In this document: piece by piece, positions 6,311 through 13,713 of the stretch
Layout: each line of letters opens with the position of its first letter
Position numbering within the stretch: position 1 is the stretch's first letter
NCBI GenBank assembly: GCA_016872875.1
Contig: VGYW01000193.1
Location: 1 to 15,264, forward strand
Length of the DNA: 15,264 nt
Origin: Planctomycetota bacterium
Lineage (GTDB): Bacteria; Planctomycetota; PUPC01; DSUN01
Reading direction: 5' to 3'
Translations under genes and position numbers: made by a program
Notes under the pieces: generated by a model
Seen by the model: the letters and a program-made list of their open reading frames with translations, nothing else
Told to the model about the DNA's origin: nothing
Databases searched by the model: none

Positions 6311-9300
6311 TCAATCGCCGGGTCGAACCCTCAGGATAGTGGCGGTCTCGCCTGGAACGGGCCAACGGACTGCCTCGCCGTGGGCCGCTTGGACCCTTCG
6401 GTCTGATGGGGGATATTCCTGGGTCACCAGGAACGTGCCGTTCCTCGCCAGGCCGATGCTCTCTTGGGTCAGGGCGAACTGGCCCTCCAGGGGCGCTTTG
6501 CCGGAGTTGAAGAGGAAGACCAGCCCCCGGTCGCCGACGATGTGCGCCGAGCCGTCCACCCTGCCTGCGGCCGGCCACTCGGGCAGGTCCTTGCGGACAT
6601 TGAGGTAGTTGGCGTTCTTGCGCCCCCAGTCGAGCCATCCGCGGAGTGTGGCCTTGTCGGCGTCGGGGATGCCGCTCTTCGTGGGCAGATAGTAGAGCTG
6701 GTTGGGCGAGCAGGAGAGGGCGCTGAGCAGGATGTAGTCGAGATTGGCGCTCGGCCAGGTGCTGGGTGTCTTGGCGTTCGCGCCGGCGCGGCTGGGGAAG
6801 AGGAGCGGCTGGTCGAGGTAGTGCGGGAAGAAGTCGCGGTGGAGCCGCACCCGCGCCCAGGTGCGAATCTGGTCGCCGGCGGCCAGGTTCTTCCCTGTGC
6901 CCGACTCCAGGAGCGTGAAGGAGACATCGGCGTTCCTCAGGGACCAGACGCCGAGGTCCATCGGCGGCCGCAGGAGCCAGATGTAGGCGTCCGGATGCTG
7001 CTTGCGCACGCTGGCGACGAGTTCATCAAGCGCGTGCTGGCAGGCGTAGTTCGAGTCGCCCGGCAGATGATCGTGCTTGTCCGACGGGCACTTGACGGGG
7101 ACGATGGTGGTGTACCAGCCGCCGCCGCCGAAGAAGTCGCCGTCCATCGCCCACGACTTGTAGTAGTCCGTGGCCATGCCGTCGAGGTTGACCCGCGTGA
7201 GCCATTCGAGGAACGGCTTGCTGCCCATGCAGTTGGCGTTCCGCAACGGCGTCATCAGCCACTCGGGCTTGTCGGCTCGGAACGGCTTGCCCCCTTTCCA
7301 GGGGTGGGTGTTGTTCATCGTGGGCCACATCACAACCTTGATGCCGAGCTTCCTGGCGTGTTCGAGGAACTTGCGGACGAGCGGGCCGGGCTCATACTTG
7401 TCGTTGGCCCCGAGGGTGTTCATCTTCTCCGTCTCCCCGCCCCAGGGGTGGCTGTCGGAGACCCAGTCAATCCCGCACTCGGCCAGGAAATCGAGCGACT
7501 TCATGTCGGCCTCGACCGACTGCTCGGTGTAGGCTCCGTGCGCCATCTCGCAGTGCCAGCCGCAGGCCATTGGCACCAGGCCGAAGCGCGGCGGGCCGAG
7601 GACCGCCGAGGCCATGGCCACCATCGCCTCCGATTCCGACCAGAGCGGGAGGTCCTTCTCCTCGCGGTCATTGGGGCTTCGGCGATAGACGCCGAAGTAG
7701 GCTGGCTCGCAGGCCACCTTCTCCCCGGCGGCGACTTTCAGGCTCGGCGCGTAGGACAGCGTGACCTGTTGCTCCTTGAGAGCCGAGGCGTCGAAGGGCA
7801 CTTCCACCCCGGTGAAGAACCCACCACTCGCTGTGCGGCCGAAGAAGGTGCAGGTCGGCTCCTCGCCCGGCTTGCGCTCGAACTTCGGGTAGCGATAGGG
7901 GACGATCTTCAGTTCAGGGGCGGAAAACGTCGGGCGGCTGAGGACCACCTTCTTCAGGCCGTAGGGCCGATTGGAGGTGAGGGTGAGGTGCTTCTCAGCG
8001 AAGTGGTTCTCGCCACGCAATGTGTAGGCCACTTCAATCGTGAGCGCGCCGGCCCCATACGTCGCCTTGAGCGTGCCCGGCTGACGCTCCAAAGCCACCA
8101 GCTTGGCATCGGCCTGCCCGACACGGAAGTCGGCCGCCTCGATCTCGAAGAGGTCATCTCGGACCGCGTAGCTCTCCCCAGCGAGCTTGTTGCGGATAGC
8201 GGCGAGGGTCCCCGTCTTCTCGTCGAAGCTCAGGCCCAAGCGGCCGTTCTCCAGAGCAGTGGCCTTCTGCCCCAGGCGCGCGATGGCCTCGGCGAGATAG
8301 CGCTGCGCCGCTTCGTGCGAAGGGAGGGCCTTGTTGAGAATCCACAGGATGTGCCGCTCGGTCGGCTCGAGCCGGGCGTAGGGGACCATCTGCTCGGCGG
8401 CGTGGCGGACCAGCCGGTTTGCGCGCTCAAGGGCCTTCTGGCACTCCGCGAACTGCCTGGCGGCCTCTTCCACTTTGCCATCGCTCCAGGCGAGCAGCGC
8501 GCGGTCGAACGCGGCATTGGCCGCGCTCGCGGCGGAGAGTTCCTCGAAGACGGTGATGAAGCCCTCGGTCTTGTAGATGACGTAGTCCAGCTCCTCGCGC
8601 GAACCGGCGGGAACCTTCGGGCGCGCCTCGCGCAGAAGCTCCAGAGCCTCGCGGCAATGGGCCGCGCGGCCGTCCCAGAACGCCCGCTCGCCTTCCGCGG
8701 CCTTGATGGCCCTCTGGAGTTCTTGGGGGTCGAGCTTGAGCTTTTCGTCCTTGAGGTTGACGCTTCGCAGCCCAACCCCCATGCGGCAGGCGGCGCACCA
8801 GGTGCTCATCAGCCCTCGCCGGCCGTGCCAGCCCAGGGCTTTCTCGTTTTCCTCGAGGAGCAGGAATGCCTTGAGGAGCGTTTCGCGGGCGTCCGGGCCG
8901 TAGAGGCGGCCGAGGTAGCGCTCGTAGAACGAGCGGCAGTTGATGCTGGGGTTCCAGGCGCCTTCGGCGATGTACTGGGCGCTCTGCTCGGCGCCGCGGG
9001 CCTTGTTCAGTTGGCCCAGGATGCCCGTCACCCCGTGCCGCAGGCCGCCGGGGATGACCTCGTCGTGGTCGTACATCGTCGCGTTGAGCTGCATGTTCAG
9101 CTCGCAGCCGTCGTCGGTGATCCTCGGCCACACGACCAGGTCGCGGCCCTCGATGCCGCCGAAGAAGCTCATCGCCGTCTCGCCTGCGAAGTTGACCATG
9201 TTCATCAGCGCGACGTCCTTCGGCAGCGCGGCGTCGAGCGCGCGGAGCTGGCCGCCGCGGAAGATCAGCTCGGCTCCCAACTTCGCCCCGGGATAGCGTG

Positions 9301-10615
9301 CCTTGATCCGCCGCACGAGCTTGTCGGCCGCGGCGATGTCGGCCAGATCGAGGTCCACAAGGCCGAGGTCCGCCGCGGCCTTCGGCTTCGGCGGGATCAG
9401 GGGGCGCAGGCGGGCGTAGTCGCTGATGAACGCCTGCAACTGCGGGTCGTTGGCTGGGATGTCGTGAACCGGCTTGCTGCTCCCAAGAAGCTCTGAGCCG
9501 CTGACAACCCAATAGCGGTCCGCCTCAGGGTAGCTCTCGATCATGCTCCGCACGGCGGCCTCCCATACGTCGAGCACGGCGGGATCGCTGGGCGGGAGCG
9601 CCACGCCGCAGTAGAAGCTGCGCCCCCGCCGGGAGCCAGGCGGCGCCGCGCTCGGCGGCACAAAGGGAATCTCGCCCATCGCCAGCCAGACCTTGACCTT
9701 GCGCGAGTGCGCGTAGCGAATGACCTCGCGGAGGAACTCGCGGGCGGCGCGCCAGGCCTCCTGCGGCGTGTGCACCCTGGCGAACTCCGGCGGCCCCATG
9801 TAGCCATCCTGCGGGAAACACTCGCGTCCGACTTTCACGCTGCTGGCGGTGCCGCTGGCCCCAGGCCAGGCAACGAAGCCTGACTCCTTGGTCGCGGTCA
9901 TCTCGACCGCCTTGCCGCCGTAGGAGAACTCGGCCCACGGCCCGCCCATGCCCCAGTAGAACTGGAGCACGTTCATCTTCAGCTTGGCCAACTGGTCAAT
10001 CTCGCGGCGGAAGTCGGCCAGGCCCATGTACCACCGAATCCCGTGCCAGCAGTGCATGCCGCGGTCCTTGAACGCCGGCTCCATGCGCACGTCGAGCGCC
10101 GGCAGCGCCAGGTCGGGCTTCTTCTCGGGGATGATGTCGTTGGTCAACTGGAACACGACGCCGAGCCGTTCGAGCAGCTCGTAGGCGGCGTACATCGTGG
10201 CGGCCTCGCCGTTGCCGCCGGCCAGCAGGACGGGCACCCCTCCCAGCTCGATTCGCTTGAGAAGGAAGCCGTCGGGCTTCAGGCCGCCGAAGCTGGCTTG
10301 CCGTTTCTCCTGGGCGGCGGCGGCCAGTGGGTTGGCCTGCGGCCCGCCGAGGGCGATCAGGGGCTTCCCCGCGGGCGCCTTGTCGCTGGCCACAATGGGC
10401 AGTTCGGCGCCCGAGAGCTGCTTGAGGTAGCGCTGGAGCTCGCCCGCCACCCACCGGTCGAAGACTCCGGCCTTCTCGCCGACCACGATCGCCGCCTCCG
10501 CCCGGCCGCCCTTGGCCAGGAACGGCTCCTGGGCCGGGGAGCTGTCCTCCAGCAGGGCCAGGGCGAGAACAACGGCGACGCACCAGACGTCCAGTGAGAC
10601 CGCCTCAAGCGCCAC
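6311..10615 (-). CDS. Secreted two-barrel glycosidase: GH67/GH20-like module joined to GH36-like module
   Basis: 1434 residues from a GTG. A signal peptide (VWCVAVVLALALLEDSSPAQ) opens it. Residues ~30-160 resemble the N-terminal alpha/beta domain of GH67/GH20 enzymes (VAGELQRYLKQLSGAELPIV). A TIM barrel follows, ~175-540, with GMHCWHGIRWYMG at ~186 and a candidate acid in SGSELLG, Glu ~375. Helices ~560-800 match the tail of alpha-glucuronidase-like proteins. A beta-sandwich ~810-990 leads to a second barrel ~1000-1350 of clan GH-D/GH36 type: GIDWVSDSHPWGG, GIKVVMWPTMNN then PEWL, and GMATDYYKSW, where Asp ~1150 aligns with the GH36 nucleophile. A small beta domain ends it. Start chosen at GTG 10615 because AAGGAGG lies 7 bases upstream and gives a clean signal peptide; the ATG at 10642 precedes that site. 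Substrate unknown; uronic acid plus alpha-galactoside-type linkages is inference. Whether both barrels are active is not shown. Confidence 0.85.
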   Translation of the reverse strand: MALEAVSLDVWCVAVVLALALLEDSSPAQEPFLAKGGRAEAAIVVGEKAGVFDRWVAGELQRYLKQLSGAELPIVASDKAPAGKPLIALGGPQANPLAAAAQEKRQASFGGLKPDGFLLKRIELGGVPVLLAGGNGEAATMYAAYELLERLGVVFQLTNDIIPEKKPDLALPALDVRMEPAFKDRGMHCWHGIRWYMGLADFRREIDQLAKLKMNVLQFYWGMGGPWAEFSYGGKAVEMTATKESGFVAWPGASGTASSVKVGRECFPQDGYMGPPEFARVHTPQEAWRAAREFLREVIRYAHSRKVKVWLAMGEIPFVPPSAAPPGSRRGRSFYCGVALPPSDPAVLDVWEAAVRSMIESYPEADRYWVVSGSELLGSSKPVHDIPANDPQLQAFISDYARLRPLIPPKPKAAADLGLVDLDLADIAAADKLVRRIKARYPGAKLGAELIFRGGQLRALDAALPKDVALMNMVNFAGETAMSFFGGIEGRDLVVWPRITDDGCELNMQLNATMYDHDEVIPGGLRHGVTGILGQLNKARGAEQSAQYIAEGAWNPSINCRSFYERYLGRLYGPDARETLLKAFLLLEENEKALGWHGRRGLMSTWCAACRMGVGLRSVNLKDEKLKLDPQELQRAIKAAEGERAFWDGRAAHCREALELLREARPKVPAGSREELDYVIYKTEGFITVFEELSAASAANAAFDRALLAWSDGKVEEAARQFAECQKALERANRLVRHAAEQMVPYARLEPTERHILWILNKALPSHEAAQRYLAEAIARLGQKATALENGRLGLSFDEKTGTLAAIRNKLAGESYAVRDDLFEIEAADFRVGQADAKLVALERQPGTLKATYGAGALTIEVAYTLRGENHFAEKHLTLTSNRPYGLKKVVLSRPTFSAPELKIVPYRYPKFERKPGEEPTCTFFGRTASGGFFTGVEVPFDASALKEQQVTLSYAPSLKVAAGEKVACEPAYFGVYRRSPNDREEKDLPLWSESEAMVAMASAVLGPPRFGLVPMACGWHCEMAHGAYTEQSVEADMKSLDFLAECGIDWVSDSHPWGGETEKMNTLGANDKYEPGPLVRKFLEHARKLGIKVVMWPTMNNTHPWKGGKPFRADKPEWLMTPLRNANCMGSKPFLEWLTRVNLDGMATDYYKSWAMDGDFFGGGGWYTTIVPVKCPSDKHDHLPGDSNYACQHALDELVASVRKQHPDAYIWLLRPPMDLGVWSLRNADVSFTLLESGTGKNLAAGDQIRTWARVRLHRDFFPHYLDQPLLFPSRAGANAKTPSTWPSANLDYILLSALSCSPNQLYYLPTKSGIPDADKATLRGWLDWGRKNANYLNVRKDLPEWPAAGRVDGSAHIVGDRGLVFLFNSGKAPLEGQFALTQESIGLARNGTFLVTQEYPPSDRRVQAAHGEAVRWPVPGETATILRVRPGD

Positions 10616-10622
10616 GTGTGGT

Positions 10623-10629
10623 CCTCCTT
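10623..10629 (-). promoter_or_regulatory. Ribosome binding site selecting the GTG start of the glycosidase
   Basis: Minus-strand AAGGAGG, seven bases before GTG 10615-10613. It lies downstream of the alternative ATG at 10642, arguing against the longer protein. Confidence 0.75.
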
Positions 10630-10668
10630 GACGGCTCGACATGCGCCATCCCGCGCGCCACGAGGCGG

Positions 10669-10690
10669 CCGCACTTCGCGAGAAGTGCGG
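10669..10690. other. Perfect hairpin just after the lgt stop
   Basis: CCGCACTTC and GAAGTGCGG, 9 bp with a four-base loop (GCGA read on plus), begins two bases beyond the lgt stop codon (10694-10692). No T-run follows on the minus strand. It could be a weak attenuator or mRNA stabiliser between lgt and the glycosidase gene rather than a full terminator. Confidence 0.55.
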
Positions 10691-10691
10691 G

Positions 10692-11576
10692 TTAAGCGGG
10701 CGGGCGGGCGGCGGCTGCCGCCCGTTTTGTTTGTTCGCAATTGCATGCCCGGTGGCGGACCCAAAGGAGGATGCCGACGCCGATGGCGAAGACGATGATG
10801 GCTCCGACCTGGCCGGGACTGAGTGAGATGAGGACGGGTTGGGTGTCGCGCCTGACGAGCTCGACGGCGAAGCGCGAGACCGCGTTGAGGATGCACAGGA
10901 GGGCGAAGATTTCGCCCTGCCTGCGCTTCCAGGGCGAGGCGGCCACGAGGAGGGCGGTGAGGAGGAGCAGGCTCGCCGCCTCGTACAACTGGGTGGGGTG
11001 GACAGGCAGCGAGGAATGCGTCTCGACGAACCACGCGTGGAGTTCCTTGTGGCTGTGGTACAGATTGACGTGCTCGCGGAAGGGCGCGCTCCCGATCGCC
11101 CCCCAGGTCTCGGTGAAGGCGCCTGGGAAGGAGACGCGAAGCGGGAAGGCGGTGGAGGAGATGCCGCCGTAGCAGCAGCCGTTGAGGAAGCAGCCGATGC
11201 GGCCGAAGGCCTGGCCGAGGGCCACGGCGGGGGCCACCGTGTCGGCCACCTGCCACACGGCCGCCTGCTTCCGCGTGAGGTAGACGTAGTCGGCCACTAT
11301 CGCGGAGATGAGCCCGCCGTAGAAGACGAGGCCGCCCTCCCAGACCTTGATGAGGACCCAGATGGACTCCTCGCGCCGTCCTTCGAGCGCGTACCAGAGG
11401 AGCCGCGAGCCGACGACGCCGGCGAGGATGGAGATGAGGACCAGGTTGCCGATGAGGTCGGGGTCAATGCCCTCGCGCCTGGCGCGGCGGGCGGCCAGCC
11501 ACCAGCCCGCGTAGAAGCCCACGGCCAGCATCAGGCCGTAGGAGTGGATGAAGGGGAAGAAGAGGGTGGGGTGCAT
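10692..11576 (-). CDS. lgt: Prolipoprotein diacylglyceryl transferase
   Basis: 294 residues. Inner-membrane enzyme that transfers diacylglycerol from phosphatidylglycerol to the lipobox Cys of prolipoproteins, the first step of lipoprotein maturation. It shows the family's about seven membrane segments, the signature GRIGCFLNGCCYG (E. coli has GRIGNFINGELYG-like sequence, with its essential Arg), HPTQLYE, and RFAVELVRRD near the end. The E. coli catalytic-region FHGG is FYGG here (EGGLVFYGGLIS), a His-to-Tyr variant I recall from other non-proteobacterial Lgts. A longer stretch with EHVNLYHSHKELHAWF separates the signature from HPTQ. Start taken at ATG 11576 (MHPTLFFPF, matching family N-termini); a GTG at 11597 adds seven residues. 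No strong ribosome site precedes either. It lies between a sugar-transporter gene and the glycosidase gene, likely housekeeping. Confidence 0.93.
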   Translation of the reverse strand: MHPTLFFPFIHSYGLMLAVGFYAGWWLAARRARREGIDPDLIGNLVLISILAGVVGSRLLWYALEGRREESIWVLIKVWEGGLVFYGGLISAIVADYVYLTRKQAAVWQVADTVAPAVALGQAFGRIGCFLNGCCYGGISSTAFPLRVSFPGAFTETWGAIGSAPFREHVNLYHSHKELHAWFVETHSSLPVHPTQLYEAASLLLLTALLVAASPWKRRQGEIFALLCILNAVSRFAVELVRRDTQPVLISLSPGQVGAIIVFAIGVGILLWVRHRACNCEQTKRAAAAARPPA

Positions 11577-11606
11577 TGCTCTTGGGGCGGCTCTCACCCG
11601 CTAACA

Positions 11607-11687
11607 GAGGGGATGAATGGATGGATGAATGGATGGGTGGATGGGTGTCCGAATCATCCATTCATCCACCCATCCATTCATCCCCTT
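11607..11687. repeat. Long palindrome built from ATGGATGA-type motifs
   Basis: Left arm GGGGATGAATGGATGGATGA... (from 11609) faces right arm CATCCATTCATCCACCCATC... ending CCCC at 11685. The arms pair over about 27-30 bases with a three-base bulge, and the unit GGATGAAT recurs. It starts within five bases of the MFS stop (11692-11694) and ends just upstream of lgt. It probably folds in the 3' end of the MFS transcript as a terminator or stabiliser; it has only a short T-run. Confidence 0.75.
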
Positions 11688-11691
11688 TGGT

Positions 11692-13326
11692 TCATGGCCC
11701 CTTGCTCCCGAGGATTTCCTGGCGGTAGCCGCCGCGGGCCTTGTCGTAGAGGAAGATGAGGCCGAAGATGGCGAACGTGACCACGGAGAGCGCGGCGACC
11801 CACTGGAACGTGACGGAGGCCGCGCGGCGGTTGGCGTGCTCGAGGGTCTCCACGGCGGCCTGCCTCTCCGCATGGGAGGCCAGGCGGTCAACCGCCTGGG
11901 GGATGGCCCTGGTGAGGCTGGGGGCGTCGAGGCGCCTCCGCGTGGCGGGGTCTGCCGCCTTCGCCAATGCCGCCTCGATCTGTCCCCGCTCCGCCTCGGA
12001 AAGCTGCGACTTCACCTGATCGATCCTTGTGAGGAGGGACTCCGGGACTGGCCGTTCCGTGGGCTTCGGCTCGGGAGCTGGCTTCCTGGCTTCGGCGAGC
12101 GAGGCCGCCAGGCCCTCGACCCGTCCCTCCAGCTTCGGGCCGATCGCCTCGCGAACGGTCTCCACGGCCGCGTGCTGCTCGAAGAGCTGCGCCTTCACGC
12201 CATCGCTTAGGTGGGCCTGGAGGTGGCGTTCGGCGTAGTGGTCGTGGAGGCCGCCCATCTTGGGGCCGGTGACGAGCGAGAGGAAGAGCCCCGCGGCGCC
12301 GCCCAGGAGCGCAAGGAGGAGCGTGCCGCCCTTGGGGAAGCGCTCGGAGACGATTCCGAGCATCGTCGGCCACATGTAGGTGCAGCCCAGGCCGAAGACC
12401 GTGGAGGCCACGAAGAGGCTCCAGAAGTCGCTCACGCCGGCGAGGAGCAGCAGGCCGGCGCCCGCTACGAGGCTGGAGATGGCCATCAGGCCCGTGGGCG
12501 TGAGCTTGTGGGCGACCGGGCCGGCGAAGAAGCGCAGGACGAACATCAGCCACGACAGGTAGACCAGCACGAGCACGCCGCGGATGCCCATGAGGTCCTC
12601 GATGAACATGCCGATCCACTTGCCCGGCCCCAGCTCGATGGAGGCCGTGAGGAGCATGCAGAACACGATGATGAGGAAGAGCGGGCGGAGGGCCTCCTTG
12701 AACATCGCGGAGGTGGACACCCCGGCCTGGACCCGCTCTGTCTTGGGGAACCTCTGTCCCAGGATGAGGAGGCCGTAGGCGGCGACCGGGACGTAGACGA
12801 GCGCCATCTTGATCTGCCAGGAGACGTCGAGGAGGCGCTGGGATGCGCCCGCGGCCTTGAGAAGGGCGGACACGCCCCAGGCGAGCAGGCCACCTATGAC
12901 GATGCCCCCCGGCCACCAGGCGTGGAAGACGTTGAGCATGTGGGTCTTCCTGTCCGGGTAGGCCGTTGCCACGAAGGGGTTGGTGGCCGCCTCCACGAGG
13001 CTGCTGGCGATGGCGAGTGAGGTGCATGCGATGGCGAGCGACCAGAAGCCGCCGGCGAAGATGACCAGGGTGACGCCGAGGACGTGTGCGGCGAAGGCGA
13101 GCCAGAGGGCGGGGCCGACGCCGATGAAGTCGAGCAGCGCGCCCACCACGAACATCGCGGCCACGCCGAACATGCCGCCCCACGAGGTGGCCTCGCCAAC
13201 CCGCTCGCGGGTGAAGTTGAACGTTCGGACGAAGTCGCCCATGATGTCCACGCCGATCGAGAACGCCATGGCGTTGGCGGTCAGGGCGAGGCAGCACGCG
13301 ACAAAGAGGCGGCGGCGGTTATCCAC
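11692..13326 (-). CDS. MFS transporter with a ~150-residue insertion between TM11 and TM12
   Basis: 544 residues, sugar/organic-solute-type major facilitator of the inner membrane; substrate unknown. Twelve hydrophobic segments can be placed: TM1 at RRLFVACCLALTANAMAF, TM2 VGEATSWGG..., TM4 with EAATNPFVATAYP, TM5 WWPGG, TM10 to SERFPKGG, TM11 ending near 357 and TM12 at ~509-530 (FQWVAALSVVTFAIFG). Residues ~358-505 are charged, helical and Ala/Glu/Arg/Pro-rich, not membrane. In a 12-TM MFS with cytoplasmic ends this loop faces the periplasm. The paralogue downstream of 13714 has the same architecture, and EAA-NP-A-TAYP-K/RKT-ML and ERFPKGG are shared. Start: GTG 13326 has GGAGG 8 bases upstream; ATG 13332 and GTG 13335 are too close to that site. 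A promoter lies at 13376. Normal MFS proteins have about 400-450 residues. Confidence 0.87.
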   Translation of the reverse strand: MDNRRRLFVACCLALTANAMAFSIGVDIMGDFVRTFNFTRERVGEATSWGGMFGVAAMFVVGALLDFIGVGPALWLAFAAHVLGVTLVIFAGGFWSLAIACTSLAIASSLVEAATNPFVATAYPDRKTHMLNVFHAWWPGGIVIGGLLAWGVSALLKAAGASQRLLDVSWQIKMALVYVPVAAYGLLILGQRFPKTERVQAGVSTSAMFKEALRPLFLIIVFCMLLTASIELGPGKWIGMFIEDLMGIRGVLVLVYLSWLMFVLRFFAGPVAHKLTPTGLMAISSLVAGAGLLLLAGVSDFWSLFVASTVFGLGCTYMWPTMLGIVSERFPKGGTLLLALLGGAAGLFLSLVTGPKMGGLHDHYAERHLQAHLSDGVKAQLFEQHAAVETVREAIGPKLEGRVEGLAASLAEARKPAPEPKPTERPVPESLLTRIDQVKSQLSEAERGQIEAALAKAADPATRRRLDAPSLTRAIPQAVDRLASHAERQAAVETLEHANRRAASVTFQWVAALSVVTFAIFGLIFLYDKARGGYRQEILGSKGP

Positions 13327-13334
13327 GGGCATCA

Positions 13335-13339
13335 CCTCC
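13335..13339 (-). promoter_or_regulatory. Ribosome binding site of the MFS gene
   Basis: Minus-strand GGAGG, eight bases before GTG 13326. The ATG at 13332 is only two bases from it, so the GTG is favoured. Confidence 0.5.
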
Positions 13340-13375
13340 GAGAAGAGCGGAGCGGGTGCTCACAACGGCGCGGGC

Positions 13376-13404
13376 AGTGTAGCAAAGTGGGCGGAAGCGT
13401 TCAA
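13376..13404 (-). promoter_or_regulatory. Sigma70-like promoter of the MFS gene
   Basis: Minus strand: TTGAAC (13404-13399), 17-base spacer, TACACT (13381-13376). Four of six match each consensus box with ideal spacing. Start of transcription near 13369 would give a leader of about 43 bases. Probably drives MFS and perhaps lgt and the glycosidase gene. Confidence 0.55.
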
Positions 13405-13456
13405 GGCAGACTGCGGGTCAGGCAGGCAGGAGGTGCATGCATAGCAACAGCGGACA

Positions 13457-13565
13457 TCTCTCCCTCCCCCACGGGGGGAGGGCTGGGGTGAGGGTGCTTC
13501 GCTGGGGCGCGCCGGAACCAAAGCACCCTCACCCCACCCCTCTCCCCGAGGGAGAGGGAGAGAGA
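13457..13565. repeat. Palindromic intergenic element with two hairpin-forming arms
   Basis: Left arm 13457-13500 and right arm 13521-13565 pair over about 44 bases, with TGGGGTGAGGGTGCTT exact, across a 20-base centre. Each arm can also fold alone (CCCTCCCCC/GGGGGGAGGG and CCCTCTCCCCGAGGGAGAGGG split over 13539-13559). Elements with this CCCTCACCCC...CCCTCTCCC pattern recur in many GC-rich genomes as REP/MITE-like repeats. No transposase is encoded. Confidence 0.85.
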
Positions 13566-13645
13566 CTCTCCCAACACTAGACACGCACGGCAGGAGTGCC
13601 CGCGCAGGGTCTCTGCTCCTCAACCGGCAATTGGCAATCGGGAAA

Positions 13646-13675
13646 GGGCCGCCGCCCCGGATGAGGCGACGGCCC
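13646..13675 (-). terminator. Intrinsic-type terminator of the upstream MFS paralogue
   Basis: Minus strand: GGGCCGTCGCC, eight-base loop, GGCGGCGGCCC, then TTTCCC. The stem is about 11 bp with one mismatch and very GC-rich; the T-run is short. It begins about 39 bases after the stop of the MFS gene at 13714. A small GCCGCC/GGCGGC inverted repeat lies in between (13701-13713). Confidence 0.65.
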
Positions 13676-13713
13676 TGTGTGCTCATCAACAACGCTTCGT
13701 GCCGCCTGGCGGC

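Noticed and set aside
6464..9496. 1010-residue rightward open frame opposite the glycosidase gene
   Set aside because: Antisense shadow caused by GC-ending codons. It is rich in Arg/Gly/Val/Glu low-complexity sequence, has no recognisable domains, and the minus-strand frame is a clear glycosidase.
11888..13297. 469-residue leftward open frame overlapping the MFS gene
   Set aside because: Same-strand shadow in another frame, composed of Arg/Pro/His/Gly, typical of out-of-frame GC-rich sequence.
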